Below are positions 26,282 through 34,933 of a stretch of 64,000 nucleotides of DNA, in pieces. The stretch spans positions 310,001 through 374,000 of the forward strand of contig NZ_LNUA01000032.1 of the NCBI RefSeq assembly GCF_009764355.1, read 5' to 3'. Origin of the DNA: Companilactobacillus bobalius (GTDB lineage Bacteria > Bacillota > Bacilli > Lactobacillales > Lactobacillaceae). The translations under genes and the position numbers were made by a program. How positions within the stretch are numbered: the first letter of the stretch is position 1; every line of letters begins with the position of its first letter. Below the pieces are notes generated by a model that did no database searches, was not told the origin of the DNA, and saw nothing but the letters and a program-made list of their open reading frames with translations.

Positions 26282-27202
26282 TTAGATTTCTGTAATAGAA
26301 ATTTCCTTATAAACTTCGTCAATCTTTTCTTTAATAGCTATGTCTTGACTGAAGGCAGTAGCTGATCCACAAGCAGCACCCATGTGGAAACTCTCGATAG
26401 GATCGTTTGTTTCCATGAATGTACCAGCAAATCCGGCAATCATTGAGTCACCAGCACCAACTGAATTGATAACAGTTCCCTTAGGTGCATTAGCCTTGTA
26501 AGCTTTATCTTTGGTAACCAGTAAAGCACCATCTCCAGCCATAGAAACTAGGACGTGCTTAGCTCCTTTGTCCAAAAGCTTTCTAGCATAAGTAATGATT
26601 TCTTGCTCATCCTTGAAAGTAACGTTGAATAAGTCAGCTAATTCATGGTGATTTGGTTTTACGACTAATGGATGTAATGGCAAAGTATCCAAGAGAGCTT
26701 GACCAGTAGTATCAATGATAAATTCAGCACCTTGTTTTTGAATCTTTTCAGCAATATCTAAATAAAAATTAGTATTGAGATTTCTGGAAAGGCTTCCAGC
26801 CATGACAACGATGTCGCCTTTACCAATTTCACTTAAGTTATTCATGAAGTTAGTTTGTTCTTCATCACTGATGACAGGACCGGCACCATTAATTTCAGTT
26901 TCTTCATTTTGTTCAGTAGCGTTGATTTTGACATTGATACGAGTGTCTTCTTTAACTCTAGTAAAGGAAGTCTTTAGATTATGTTGAGAAAGTAATTCTT
27001 CAAACATTGAACCTGTGGCACCACCAACAAAACCAAGTGCTGTGGAATCAATATTAAGTTCCTTCATGATTCTAGAAACATTGATTCCTTTTCCTCCAGG
27101 AAGTTTAACATCGTTTTGAGTACGGTTAACTTCACCAGTATTTAAATTCTTCAATTGCAAAACATAATCAATTGAAGGATTAACTGTAATTGTATAGATC
27201 AA
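26282..27202 (-). CDS. fruK: 1-phosphofructokinase
   Basis: Phosphorylates fructose 1-phosphate to fructose 1,6-bisphosphate. PfkB-family kinase of 306 residues with YTITVNPSIDYVLQL at the start, the GGKGINVSRIM signature, KPNHHELADLF, and the C-terminal GAGDSMIAGF anion hole and catalytic Asp. It starts with TTG at 27202, eight bases after GGAGG that lies inside the end of fruR, so translation is coupled to fruR. Confidence 0.95.
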   Translation of the reverse strand: MIYTITVNPSIDYVLQLKNLNTGEVNRTQNDVKLPGGKGINVSRIMKELNIDSTALGFVGGATGSMFEELLSQHNLKTSFTRVKEDTRINVKINATEQNEETEINGAGPVISDEEQTNFMNNLSEIGKGDIVVMAGSLSRNLNTNFYLDIAEKIQKQGAEFIIDTTGQALLDTLPLHPLVVKPNHHELADLFNVTFKDEQEIITYARKLLDKGAKHVLVSMAGDGALLVTKDKAYKANAPKGTVINSVGAGDSMIAGFAGTFMETNDPIESFHMGAACGSATAFSQDIAIKEKIDEVYKEISITEI

Positions 27203-27955
27203 CTAGATTGCCTCCGTTATCTTAGTAAATTTTTTCAAAGCATTAGCTTCTTTTTCTGATAGTCTGCTTGTTATTAATGGAACTTCATCTAAAGTTGCAA
27301 AACGACTAAAACTAACTTGCGAAAACTTGGAACTATCGGATAGTACATAAGATTGATTCGATTGTGTGATCGCCAAACTCTTAATGGCTGCTTCTTCAGG
27401 ATCTGGCGTTGTGTAGCCAGCGTCAATAGAAAAGCCGTTAGTACCGAGAAAAGCACGATCAAAATGATACTTTTCAAGTGTTTGAATGATATTCGCACCA
27501 ATCAATGCTTTTGTAGATGATTTTAACTTTCCCCCAGGAAGAAATGTGTTCACGTTGTAATCGGCCAACATCGAAGCGTTATCGACACTATTGGTAATGA
27601 CTAACAAGTCGTTATGTTCTATTAAGTAAGGAATCATGAATTGAATGGTGGTTCCGGAATCTAAAAAGATTACCTCATGATTTCTAACTAAACTTGCGGC
27701 TGTTTGACCAATCAACTTCTTTTCATTAATATGTACAGCTGCTTTCTGGGAAAGGGCTGGTTCCTCATGTAATGAAATGACGTTTTGAGCACCGCCGTGA
27801 ATTCGTAATAATTTGTGACAATTCTCAAGATCTTGCAAATCACGACGCAAGGTAGATTCAGAAGCACCCGTTAATGGAATTAAATCGTGGAGTTTGACAA
27901 TATTGTGTATTTTTAATTGTTCTAAAATAATTTGTTGTCTTTCTTCAGTAAGCAC
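27203..27955 (-). CDS. fruR: DeoR-family repressor of the fructose operon
   Basis: DeoR-type regulator of 250 residues: N-terminal helix-turn-helix (MLTEERQQIILEQL start, GASESTLRRDLQDLE recognition helix) and a C-terminal sugar-phosphate sensing domain (IFLDSGTTIQFMI, DRAFLGTNGFSIDAGYTTPD). It senses a fructose phosphate in relatives. I chose the GTG at 27955 because GAGG lies eight bases before it and the protein then begins as its family does; the ATG at 27961 is only two bases from that site. It is the first gene of fruR-fruK-fruA and probably autoregulated. Confidence 0.88.
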   Translation of the reverse strand: MLTEERQQIILEQLKIHNIVKLHDLIPLTGASESTLRRDLQDLENCHKLLRIHGGAQNVISLHEEPALSQKAAVHINEKKLIGQTAASLVRNHEVIFLDSGTTIQFMIPYLIEHNDLLVITNSVDNASMLADYNVNTFLPGGKLKSSTKALIGANIIQTLEKYHFDRAFLGTNGFSIDAGYTTPDPEEAAIKSLAITQSNQSYVLSDSSKFSQVSFSRFATLDEVPLITSRLSEKEANALKKFTKITEAI

Positions 27956-27976
27956 TTTCATCACCTCGCAAAAAAT

Positions 27977-28033
27977 ATAATACCTCCATATTCGTTCAAA
28001 ATCAATCATAAAAACTCAGAATCTTTCAAAATC
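27977..28033 (-). promoter_or_regulatory. fruRKA promoter with two FruR-like boxes
   Basis: On the minus strand TTGATT (28000-28005), 17 bases, then TATTAT (27977-27982). GATTTTGAA occurs twice (complements at 27995-28003 and 28025-28033), 30 bases apart, one copy overlapping the -35 element. This geometry suits a repressor; that FruR binds there is inference. Confidence 0.55.
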
Positions 28034-28155
28034 TTCCAAAAGATATTAACCAATTAATAAATTACTGGACAATCAATTCTACTTCAAAGTATTATGAAGT
28101 ATGTTTTTGTGCTAAAATTTAGAAATGATAATTAAGTTTAGAAAGGGGGATTTTA

Positions 28156-29430
28156 ATGTTTGTAGATAACGTTAAAATCACCGTAAAATCTGGTAAGGGT
28201 GGAGACGGCGCTGTTGCCTTCCGCCACGAAAAGTATGTACCACTTGGCGGACCTTCAGGTGGAGACGGTGGTCGCGGAGGCGACATAATTTTAAAGGCTA
28301 ATGAAGGCATGAATACCTTGATGGACTTTAGATATAAGAGAATTTTTAAAGCTCAACCTGGTCAAAATGGCCAAATTAAAGGAATGTATGGTCACAAGGC
28401 TGATCCAGTTTACATTGTCGTTCCTACAGGAACATCAGTTTATGATGAAGATAGTGGTAGATTAGTTGGAGATTTGACTGAAAACAATCAAGAATTAGTC
28501 GTTGCTAAAGGTGGCGATGGTGGACGTGGTAATATTCACTTTGCTACTTCTAAGAACCAAGCACCAGAAGTAGCCGAAAACGGTGAACCCGGTCAAGAGA
28601 AGCATTTGAAGCTCGAATTGAAATTGATTGCGGATGTTGGTTTAGTTGGATTCCCATCTGTTGGGAAATCTACCTTATTATCTGTAGCAACTTCAGCTAA
28701 GCCTAAGATTGCTGCATATCACTTTACGACTTTATCTCCTAATTTAGGGATGGTTAAGTTGGAAAATGGTCAAGATTTTGTTATTGCCGATTTACCGGGA
28801 TTGATCGAAGGTGCTTCTAATGGTGTTGGTTTGGGAATTCAATTCTTACGTCACGTTGAAAGAACTAGAGTCATCCTACATTTAGTTGATATGGATCCTA
28901 ACAATGGTCGTGAACCTTACGATGATTATTTAGCTATCCGTAAAGAATTAGGTAATTACGATGTAAATGTTTTGAAACGTCCAGAAATTATTGTACCAAC
29001 TAAGTTAGATATTCCTGGTTCTGAAGAACGCTTGGCAGAATTTAAGGAGAAATTGGATGCCAATGCCGATATTTTCCCTATTTCAAGTATTCAACATACT
29101 GGTGTTAAAGATCTAATGAACCATACCAGTGAAGTACTATCTAAAGCAGAACCAATTCACTTTGATGTACAAGCTGATGATTCTAAGGAATACAATTTTG
29201 AGCCAGAGAAGAAACAATTTACTATTGAAAAAGATGCCGAACATAGCTTTGTTGTTAAGGGTGATCGAGTTGAATTGCTCCTTCAAAGAACTAATTTGGA
29301 TCATCAAGATGGAATCATGCGTTTTGCTAGACAATTGAAGTCAATGGGTATTGAAGATGCCTTGATTGAGGCAGGGGCCGAATCAGGTGATTCAGTTACA
29401 ATTCTTGACTTTACTTTTGAATTTATTTAG
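28156..29430 (+). CDS. obg: Obg-family GTPase
   Basis: Essential GTPase acting in ribosome assembly and the stringent/stress response. The 424-residue protein has the glycine-rich Obg fold ([19 protein letters not shown]), the G1 loop [10 protein letters not shown]3 DLPGLIEGA, a G4 in the form PTKLD, and the C-terminal OCT domain that Gram-positive Obg proteins carry ([18 protein letters not shown], then [17 protein letters not shown]). An AAAGGGGGA site lies before the ATG. Confidence 0.95.
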   Translation: MFVDNVKITVKSGKGGDGAVAFRHEKYVPLGGPSGGDGGRGGDIILKANEGMNTLMDFRYKRIFKAQPGQNGQIKGMYGHKADPVYIVVPTGTSVYDEDSGRLVGDLTENNQELVVAKGGDGGRGNIHFATSKNQAPEVAENGEPGQEKHLKLELKLIADVGLVGFPSVGKSTLLSVATSAKPKIAAYHFTTLSPNLGMVKLENGQDFVIADLPGLIEGASNGVGLGIQFLRHVERTRVILHLVDMDPNNGREPYDDYLAIRKELGNYDVNVLKRPEIIVPTKLDIPGSEERLAEFKEKLDANADIFPISSIQHTGVKDLMNHTSEVLSKAEPIHFDVQADDSKEYNFEPEKKQFTIEKDAEHSFVVKGDRVELLLQRTNLDHQDGIMRFARQLKSMGIEDALIEAGAESGDSVTILDFTFEFI

Positions 29431-29442
29431 GGGCTAGAAATA

Positions 29443-31368
29443 ATGAATAAATCACCGAAAAGAAGATTTATTACTGGATTTGATGGACTACGTACTTTAG
29501 GGGTTATAGGTGTTATCATGTATCACTTAAATCCTAATGTTTTTTCCGGTGGATATTTGGGAGTTCCAATTTTCTTCCTGATATCTGGATACTTAATCAC
29601 AGATCATTTCTTTAATACTGTAGATTATGGTGGTTCGTTTTCATTAAGTAATTTTTATCTAAAAAGAGTAAAAAGATTGTACCCAGGAATGCTATTTGTA
29701 TTATTGGCATCCGGTGCATATATTGTTTTGTTTTTGAAGAACTTGCTATACCATTTCGATCAGATTTTTGTGACAAATGTTTTGAATGTTTATAATTGGT
29801 GGCAAATTTTTAATGGTCAGTCGTATTTTGAACGATTTGCCAATAATGAATCACCGTTTACACATTTATGGACATTGTCTATTGAAGGTCAATTTTATAT
29901 TATTTGGCCAATTCTGTTGATTTTGTTTAGTAAATTCCATGTTAAAAAGGGTCGTATTTTTGGTTTCTCTTTGATTGTTTCCATTGCATCAGCAATTTGG
30001 ATGGCAATTTTATTTAAACCAGGTGTTGATCCAAGTAGAATCTATTATGGTACTGACACAAGATTGTTCTCTATTCTTTTGGGATGCGGCTTGGCATTAG
30101 TTTGGCCTGCCGAGAAACTAAAAGAGGGTCTTAAAAAGTCTGATAAATGGAAATTGAATATTGTTGGTTTATTGTCATTGGCTTTAATGCTATTGATGAT
30201 TTTCACAATTAAAGATTCTGATCCTTTCCTTTATCGTGGTGGAATGTTCATCTTCTCTGTCACAACATGTATCTTTATTGCGGTCGTAGCTCATCCAGAT
30301 TCTATGTGGAATAGTTTGTTATCCAACAAGGTCTTCCATTATGTGGGCTCAAGAAGTTATGGATTATACCTATACCAATTTCCTGTTATGATCTTTTTTG
30401 AATCTAAATTTAAAAATGTTGCAGACCATCCGATTTTATATCCGGTGATTGAAGTTATTTTAATTGTCTTAGTAACTGAATTTTCATTCAGGTTTGTCGA
30501 ACAACCTTTAGCTCATGCTAAGTGGAGCGACGTTAAGAATTTCTTCAAATCTTCAACGGGAATTCAACGTGTTTTGGCTCTAGTAATTGCATTAATCAGT
30601 ATTACTGGTTGTTACAGTGTGGTTAAAGCAGTTAGTGCACCAAATCCTAACGTTAATCACAGTCAATTGGCTAATAAGATTAATAAGAATGAAAAAGCTA
30701 ATAAGAAAAAGAAACAACAAGCCATTGAGAATTTGAAAAAAGCTAAAAAGAAACAGAATGCAACAGGTAAGATGTCAGCTGCTGATTATGCTAGATATAA
30801 GAAAGCTGCTAAAGATCATCCAATTAATACTGAGTTTGAAAAGTATGGTTTAACACAGATCGACTTACAGAGATTAAAGGATGTACCATTAACAGCTGTT
30901 GGTGATTCAGTTATGGCTGATGGTTCAGATAATTTCTTGAAGTTATTTGATGACAAGAAGGTTGTTGTTGATGCGGCAGTAAGTCGTCAATTGGCAGCCA
31001 GTCTAGATATCTTACAAAAGTACAAAGATCAAGGAGTCTTGGCACCTAATGTCTTGATTGGTTTAGGAACTAATGGACCATTCAATATGCAACAACTTGG
31101 ACAGATCATGTCATTAGTTGGTCCACAACGTCATGTTTACTGGATCAATGTCCATGTTCCAACAAGACCATGGGAAAAGACTGTTAATGGTGTTCTGAGC
31201 CAAGCTCAAAGCAAGTATAAGAATTTGACCGTGATTGATTGGAATGGATATTCAAATGGACATACTGATTGGTTCTATGATGATAATGTCCATCCTAATC
31301 CAGATGGTTCAATGTATTACACATCCTTCGTGGCTAAAGAAATTTTGAAGTCATTGGATAAAAAGTAG
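29443..31368 (+). CDS. oatA: Peptidoglycan O-acetyltransferase, OatA type
   Basis: Transfers acetyl groups to the C6-OH of muramic (or glucosamine) residues and so protects the wall from lysozyme. The 641-residue protein has an N-terminal acyltransferase-3 membrane domain (FDGLRTLGVIGVIMYHL with the conserved His, SGYLITDHFF, HLWTLSIEGQFY; about ten membrane segments to residue 395). A Lys-rich linker and an exported SGNH esterase domain follow, with nucleophile motif AVGDSVMADG (about residue 488) and the Asp-x-x-His pair in DDNVHPNPDG near the end. It follows obg closely. Whether it modifies NAM or NAG cannot be told. Confidence 0.88.
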   Translation: MNKSPKRRFITGFDGLRTLGVIGVIMYHLNPNVFSGGYLGVPIFFLISGYLITDHFFNTVDYGGSFSLSNFYLKRVKRLYPGMLFVLLASGAYIVLFLKNLLYHFDQIFVTNVLNVYNWWQIFNGQSYFERFANNESPFTHLWTLSIEGQFYIIWPILLILFSKFHVKKGRIFGFSLIVSIASAIWMAILFKPGVDPSRIYYGTDTRLFSILLGCGLALVWPAEKLKEGLKKSDKWKLNIVGLLSLALMLLMIFTIKDSDPFLYRGGMFIFSVTTCIFIAVVAHPDSMWNSLLSNKVFHYVGSRSYGLYLYQFPVMIFFESKFKNVADHPILYPVIEVILIVLVTEFSFRFVEQPLAHAKWSDVKNFFKSSTGIQRVLALVIALISITGCYSVVKAVSAPNPNVNHSQLANKINKNEKANKKKKQQAIENLKKAKKKQNATGKMSAADYARYKKAAKDHPINTEFEKYGLTQIDLQRLKDVPLTAVGDSVMADGSDNFLKLFDDKKVVVDAAVSRQLAASLDILQKYKDQGVLAPNVLIGLGTNGPFNMQQLGQIMSLVGPQRHVYWINVHVPTRPWEKTVNGVLSQAQSKYKNLTVIDWNGYSNGHTDWFYDDNVHPNPDGSMYYTSFVAKEILKSLDKK

Positions 31369-31388
31369 AAGTAGAATAGGAATTTTTT

Positions 31389-32315
31389 ATGGAATTAGAA
31401 TTTTTAGGAACAGGCGCTGGCGTTCCATCAAAAGGTCGCAACGTTTCAAGTACAGCTCTAAAAATGCTGGATGAAAGGAACGAGGTGTGGCTGTTTGATG
31501 TCGGCGAGGCTACACAGCATCAGATTTTAAAAACAGCGATAAAGCCAAGAAAGATTACAAAGATTTTTATCACTCATTTACATGGAGATCATATCTTTGG
31601 TTTGCCAGGTTTATTATCCAGTCGTTCTAATCAAGGTGGAAATTCGCCTCTAGAAATATATGGACCAGTTGGGATAAAACTATTCGTTGAAACCTCTCTA
31701 AAGGTAACTGGCAGCAGATTAAGTTATCCCATCAAATATATTGAGATGAAAAATGGTGGAGAAATCTTCAATGATAAAACTTTCATCGTATATGCTGGTG
31801 AATTGAAGCATCGAGTAACTTGCTTTGGATATCGTGTTGTTGAAAAGCCAAGAACTGGTGAATTATTGGTGGATGATCTACAAAAGTACAATATTCCTAA
31901 TGGTCCAATTTTTGGCCAATTGAAGGCTGGTAAAACAGTTACTCTAGAAGATGGTACAGTTCTGAATGGTAAGGACTTTATTGGTCCTGATAAACCAAGC
32001 AAGGTTGTTACGATCATTTCTGATACTCGCTATACTCCAGAGATTGATAAGTTGTCACAAGATGCGGACGTAATTGTTCACGAATCAACTTTTTCTAACG
32101 ATGAAAAGAAACTAGCCTATAATTATTTCCATTCAACTGCCACTCAGGCAGCGGAAGTAGCCAAAAGATCTCATGCAAAAGGATTGATTTTGACACATAT
32201 TTCTGCTAGATATACTGGTAGGGGTGCTTTAATTTTGCAAAGAGAAGCTCAAAGAATCTTTAAGAATACTAAAGTGGCTAGTGATTTTGATTTGTTTGAA
32301 GTTCCATTCAAATAG
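31389..32315 (+). CDS. rnz: Ribonuclease Z
   Basis: Metallo-beta-lactamase-fold endonuclease that trims tRNA 3' ends. The 308-residue protein starts [20 protein letters not shown] and has the zinc motif [13 protein letters not shown], the Asp in ISDTRYTP and the His in [10 protein letters not shown]. The flexible-arm exosite region is present around [12 protein letters not shown]. It precedes the SDR gene by 14 bases, a pairing common in lactobacilli. Confidence 0.95.
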   Translation: MELEFLGTGAGVPSKGRNVSSTALKMLDERNEVWLFDVGEATQHQILKTAIKPRKITKIFITHLHGDHIFGLPGLLSSRSNQGGNSPLEIYGPVGIKLFVETSLKVTGSRLSYPIKYIEMKNGGEIFNDKTFIVYAGELKHRVTCFGYRVVEKPRTGELLVDDLQKYNIPNGPIFGQLKAGKTVTLEDGTVLNGKDFIGPDKPSKVVTIISDTRYTPEIDKLSQDADVIVHESTFSNDEKKLAYNYFHSTATQAAEVAKRSHAKGLILTHISARYTGRGALILQREAQRIFKNTKVASDFDLFEVPFK

Positions 32316-32329
32316 AAAAGAGGATGACA

Positions 32330-33127
32330 ATGGTTAATTTATTGAATCAGACAGTTTTGGTTACAGGAGCATCTTCCGGAATTGGTAAGAATGTAGCTAT
32401 CAATGCTGCTAAATCCGGTGCTAATCTAATTTTAGTAGCTCGTAATGAAGATAAATTGTTGCAGGTAAAGAATGAATGTATTCGTGTAGGTGCAGAGGGT
32501 GCTCGTCATGAATATTTGAGTGTTGACATGAGTGATCCGCAACAAATCACTGATGGAGTAAAAAGGGCTTTTGAGATCAATGATGATATTGATGTCTTGG
32601 TTAATGCCGCTGGCTTTGGTGATTTCTCTAATTATTTAGAGACAGACTTTGATAAGATTGAAAAAATGTTTCGTGTGAATGTTTTAGGTTTAATGTTGAT
32701 GACTAGATTAGTTGCTAGCAAAATGGTTGATAATGGTCGTGGGCACATTTTTAACGTTGGTTCAATGGCTGGAAAGATCACAACTCCTAAATCAGCAGCG
32801 TATGCGGCTACTAAAGCAGCTGTAATCGCATTTTCAGACGGTCTAAGACTAGAATTGAAGCCACTAGGTGTATTTGTAACGACTATCAATCCAGGCCCTG
32901 TAGCAACCAATTTCTTCTCTGTAGCCGATCATAACGGAAACTATCTTGATTCAGTGAAGAACTTTGTACTTGATCCAAATAAATTAGCCTGGGAAATAGT
33001 TGATACGTTTAACAAAAATAAACGTGAAATCAATCGTCCACGTTATATGGAATTAGCTGCAGTACTTTATAAGTTAGCACCAAGTTTAGGGGATTATTTT
33101 GCTTCAACACTTGGAAATTGCAAATAA
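32330..33127 (+). CDS. Short-chain dehydrogenase/reductase
   Basis: NAD(P)-dependent oxidoreductase of the classical SDR type, 265 residues. It shows TGASSGIGK (coenzyme loop), NAAGFG, and the catalytic S...YxxxK as SMAGKITTPKSAAYAATKAA, followed by NPGPV. The DltE/YqjQ-like branch is likely, substrate unknown. The ATG at 32330 is six bases past AGAGG; an ATG two codons earlier overlaps the ribosome site. Confidence 0.88.
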   Translation: MVNLLNQTVLVTGASSGIGKNVAINAAKSGANLILVARNEDKLLQVKNECIRVGAEGARHEYLSVDMSDPQQITDGVKRAFEINDDIDVLVNAAGFGDFSNYLETDFDKIEKMFRVNVLGLMLMTRLVASKMVDNGRGHIFNVGSMAGKITTPKSAAYAATKAAVIAFSDGLRLELKPLGVFVTTINPGPVATNFFSVADHNGNYLDSVKNFVLDPNKLAWEIVDTFNKNKREINRPRYMELAAVLYKLAPSLGDYFASTLGNCK

Positions 33128-33141
33128 TAGAGGGTTAAAAA

Positions 33142-33465
33142 ATGAGTAATAATAATGGTAAACAATCAAGATTCGTCATTGGATTAGTTATAGCTTTGAT
33201 TGTGGTAATCTTTGCTGTGTTGAATGTAGATCCAGTTACAGTCAGTTTTGGTTTTACAAGAGTGAAGTTGCCATTAATTATTTTAATTATTGTTTCGTTG
33301 CTTTTGGGAGCAGTAATCACATTGCTTTTAGCTAATACAGGTAACAAGAAAGAAAATAAACTTAATCGTCATGCACAAAAACAAATTTCCAACGTAAAAG
33401 TCTCTCATGATAACCAAATTGCGGATGCTTTAAAGGAAAATAATGTAAAAAAGCAAACAAAATAG
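33142..33465 (+). CDS. LapA-family membrane protein
   Basis: A 107-residue protein with two membrane segments (FVIGLVIALIVVIFAVLN and LPLIILIIVSLLLGAVITLL) separated by the V-D-P-V-x-V-x-F-G-F turn typical of LapA/DUF1049 proteins, and a basic cytoplasmic tail. The function is unknown in Gram-positive bacteria. It follows the SDR gene by 14 bases and likely ends that transcript. Confidence 0.8.
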   Translation: MSNNNGKQSRFVIGLVIALIVVIFAVLNVDPVTVSFGFTRVKLPLIILIIVSLLLGAVITLLLANTGNKKENKLNRHAQKQISNVKVSHDNQIADALKENNVKKQTK

Positions 33466-33474
33466 GATTTTTGC

Positions 33475-33503
33475 TTGCTCTAATGTTTTTATGATAGTAT
33501 TAT
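33475..33503 (+). promoter_or_regulatory. rpmF promoter
   Basis: TTGCTC, 17-base spacer, TATTAT; 50 bases before the rpmF start. Confidence 0.6.
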
Positions 33504-33552
33504 ATTAAACGTTAGATTTGATTAAGTAATATAAATAAAGGAGTTTTTAAAT

Positions 33553-33735
33553 ATGGCAGTTCCAAAGAGAAAATCATCAAAACAAAGAAAACGTCAAAGA
33601 CGTGCACATATTAAATTGAACACACCAAACATGCAATTCGACGTTGCTACTGGTGAATATCGTTTAAGTCATCACGTTTCACCATCAGGTATGTACAAGG
33701 GTGAAAAAGTTATCAGTGATAACAAAGAAGCTTAA
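33553..33735 (+). CDS. rpmF: Ribosomal protein bL32
   Basis: Large-subunit protein of 60 residues with the invariant [19 protein letters not shown] start and the [13 protein letters not shown] segment. It has no zinc-binding cysteines, so it is the Zn-independent form. AAGGAG stands before the ATG. Own promoter and terminator make it a single-gene unit. Confidence 0.97.
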   Translation: MAVPKRKSSKQRKRQRRAHIKLNTPNMQFDVATGEYRLSHHVSPSGMYKGEKVISDNKEA

Positions 33736-33737
33736 TT

Positions 33738-33770
33738 AAAAGTCAAGTCAATTGGTCTTGGCTTTTTTTT
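33738..33770 (+). terminator. rpmF terminator
   Basis: AAAAGTCAAG / CTTGGCTTTT hairpin with an eight-T run. Confidence 0.8.
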
Positions 33771-33799
33771 AATATTTTTAATTGGATGGGGAAACAACT

Positions 33800-34534
33800 A
33801 TGAAAAGATTAAAGTATTTATTGTTGTTGGTTATTCCGCTATTCTTTTTAATGCTCTCAGGGTGTTCAAAATTAAATTTATCAACGACTAAGAAGTCATA
33901 TAGTGCGGATGGTTTAGTTTCTGTGGTTAAAGGCCAAGCTAGTAATTATAAGAAGCTGACCTATACGGTTAATGGCGAAACTAAGAAAGTAGCTGTAGAC
34001 GGTGGACATTTTGCTATCTCTGTACCTGTTTCAGCAAGTGATCAGAATGTTAGGATCAAAGCTGTGAATGGTAACAAGACAGAGACTAAGTTAGTTAAAG
34101 TAAAAAAAGCTAAGGCACTTGAAGATTACCTGACTTTTGCGCAATCGTATAATTATACATTGCTATCATTAGGACAACAAAATGATCAATTACAATTAAT
34201 TTCTAAAAATGGAATTATAACGCATAAGAAGAATGATGGAACGAAGTGGTATTATAACGTTCAAAATAACCAATTAATGGGAATTGCAACAAAGTTCTCT
34301 TATAAAGATCTCAAATCTAAGACTGGTCAAAAGAATTTTGCTACAGATTTGATGATCGTTTCCAAGTTATTAGGAGCTGATGGTAAGAAGGTTTTAAAGG
34401 ATTTTGCTAAGCAAACTAAGAATGCTGACAAGAATTCTACTAAGACTTCAATGGATACAATTACTTCTAAGGGAGTTAATTATAATATTAATTTGACGAC
34501 TAAAGATTTCTATATGTACATCACTAAGTATTAA
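33800..34534 (+). CDS. Lipoprotein of unknown function
   Basis: A 244-residue exported lipoprotein: signal segment LKYLLLLVIPLFFLMLSGC with the lipobox L-S-G-C. Residues 40-100 form a small beta-sandwich-like part (VVKGQASNYKKLTYTVNGE...) typical of secreted Ig-like domains, and the remainder is unassigned. The ATG at 33800 is preceded by GGGGAAA and puts the signal peptide at the N-terminus; a frame from 33782 would add six residues. Single-gene unit with terminator. Confidence 0.75.
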   Translation: MKRLKYLLLLVIPLFFLMLSGCSKLNLSTTKKSYSADGLVSVVKGQASNYKKLTYTVNGETKKVAVDGGHFAISVPVSASDQNVRIKAVNGNKTETKLVKVKKAKALEDYLTFAQSYNYTLLSLGQQNDQLQLISKNGIITHKKNDGTKWYYNVQNNQLMGIATKFSYKDLKSKTGQKNFATDLMIVSKLLGADGKKVLKDFAKQTKNADKNSTKTSMDTITSKGVNYNINLTTKDFYMYITKY

Positions 34535-34548
34535 TTTACTTACAAAAT

Positions 34549-34585
34549 AAAAACTTCAACTCTGAAAATTGAGTTGAAGTTTTTT
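34549..34585 (+). terminator. Terminator
   Basis: AAAACTTCAACTC / GAGTTGAAGTTTT stem with a six-T run after the lipoprotein gene. Confidence 0.88.
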
Positions 34586-34613
34586 AGTTATAATTTAGAA
34601 GTTTTAATGGCAC

Positions 34614-34647
34614 AAAAAAACGCTTAAACTGAATTAAGCGTTTTTTT
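34614..34647 (-). terminator. Terminator overlapping the DUF2929 stop
   Basis: AAAAAACGCTTAA / TTAAGCGTTTTTT hairpin. The minus-strand stop codon (34634-34636) lies inside the stem, so the terminator is embedded in the gene end. Confidence 0.8.
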
Positions 34648-34831
34648 CGGTCTTTGTTTCTTTAACAGAACTGTCGAGCATCAATGGAATTACACTGAAG
34701 ATGACAGCGAATACTATACTAACAATGATAGAATAATTTGTATTGTAAGTTTGTTGGTTTAGGGCACCACCGATAAAACCGGCAACTTGTCCCAACATGA
34801 TTGACCAGAAAATTACAGCAATATATCTCAT
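34634..34831 (-). CDS. YjzD/DUF2929-family small membrane protein
   Basis: A 65-residue protein with two membrane segments (MRYIAVIFWSIMLGQVAGFI and NYSIIVSIVFAVIFSVIPLML). The MRYI-x-V-x-F-W start and the G-x-x-x-x-G-x-I-G-x-A-L motif fit the small DUF2929 (YjzD) family of Firmicutes, of unknown function. I use the ATG at 34831, nine bases after AGTGAG; a second ATG three codons earlier has no spacing for a ribosome site. Confidence 0.7.
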   Translation of the reverse strand: MRYIAVIFWSIMLGQVAGFIGGALNQQTYNTNYSIIVSIVFAVIFSVIPLMLDSSVKETKTEKNA

Positions 34832-34933
34832 TTCTTCCATCTCACTTTCTCAAGTAGTTTAGCACAAAATGGATTTTTACCCAATAAACTTCTGCTTGAT
34901 TTTGATATAATTTTAAACAAAGGGGGCGTTAAA

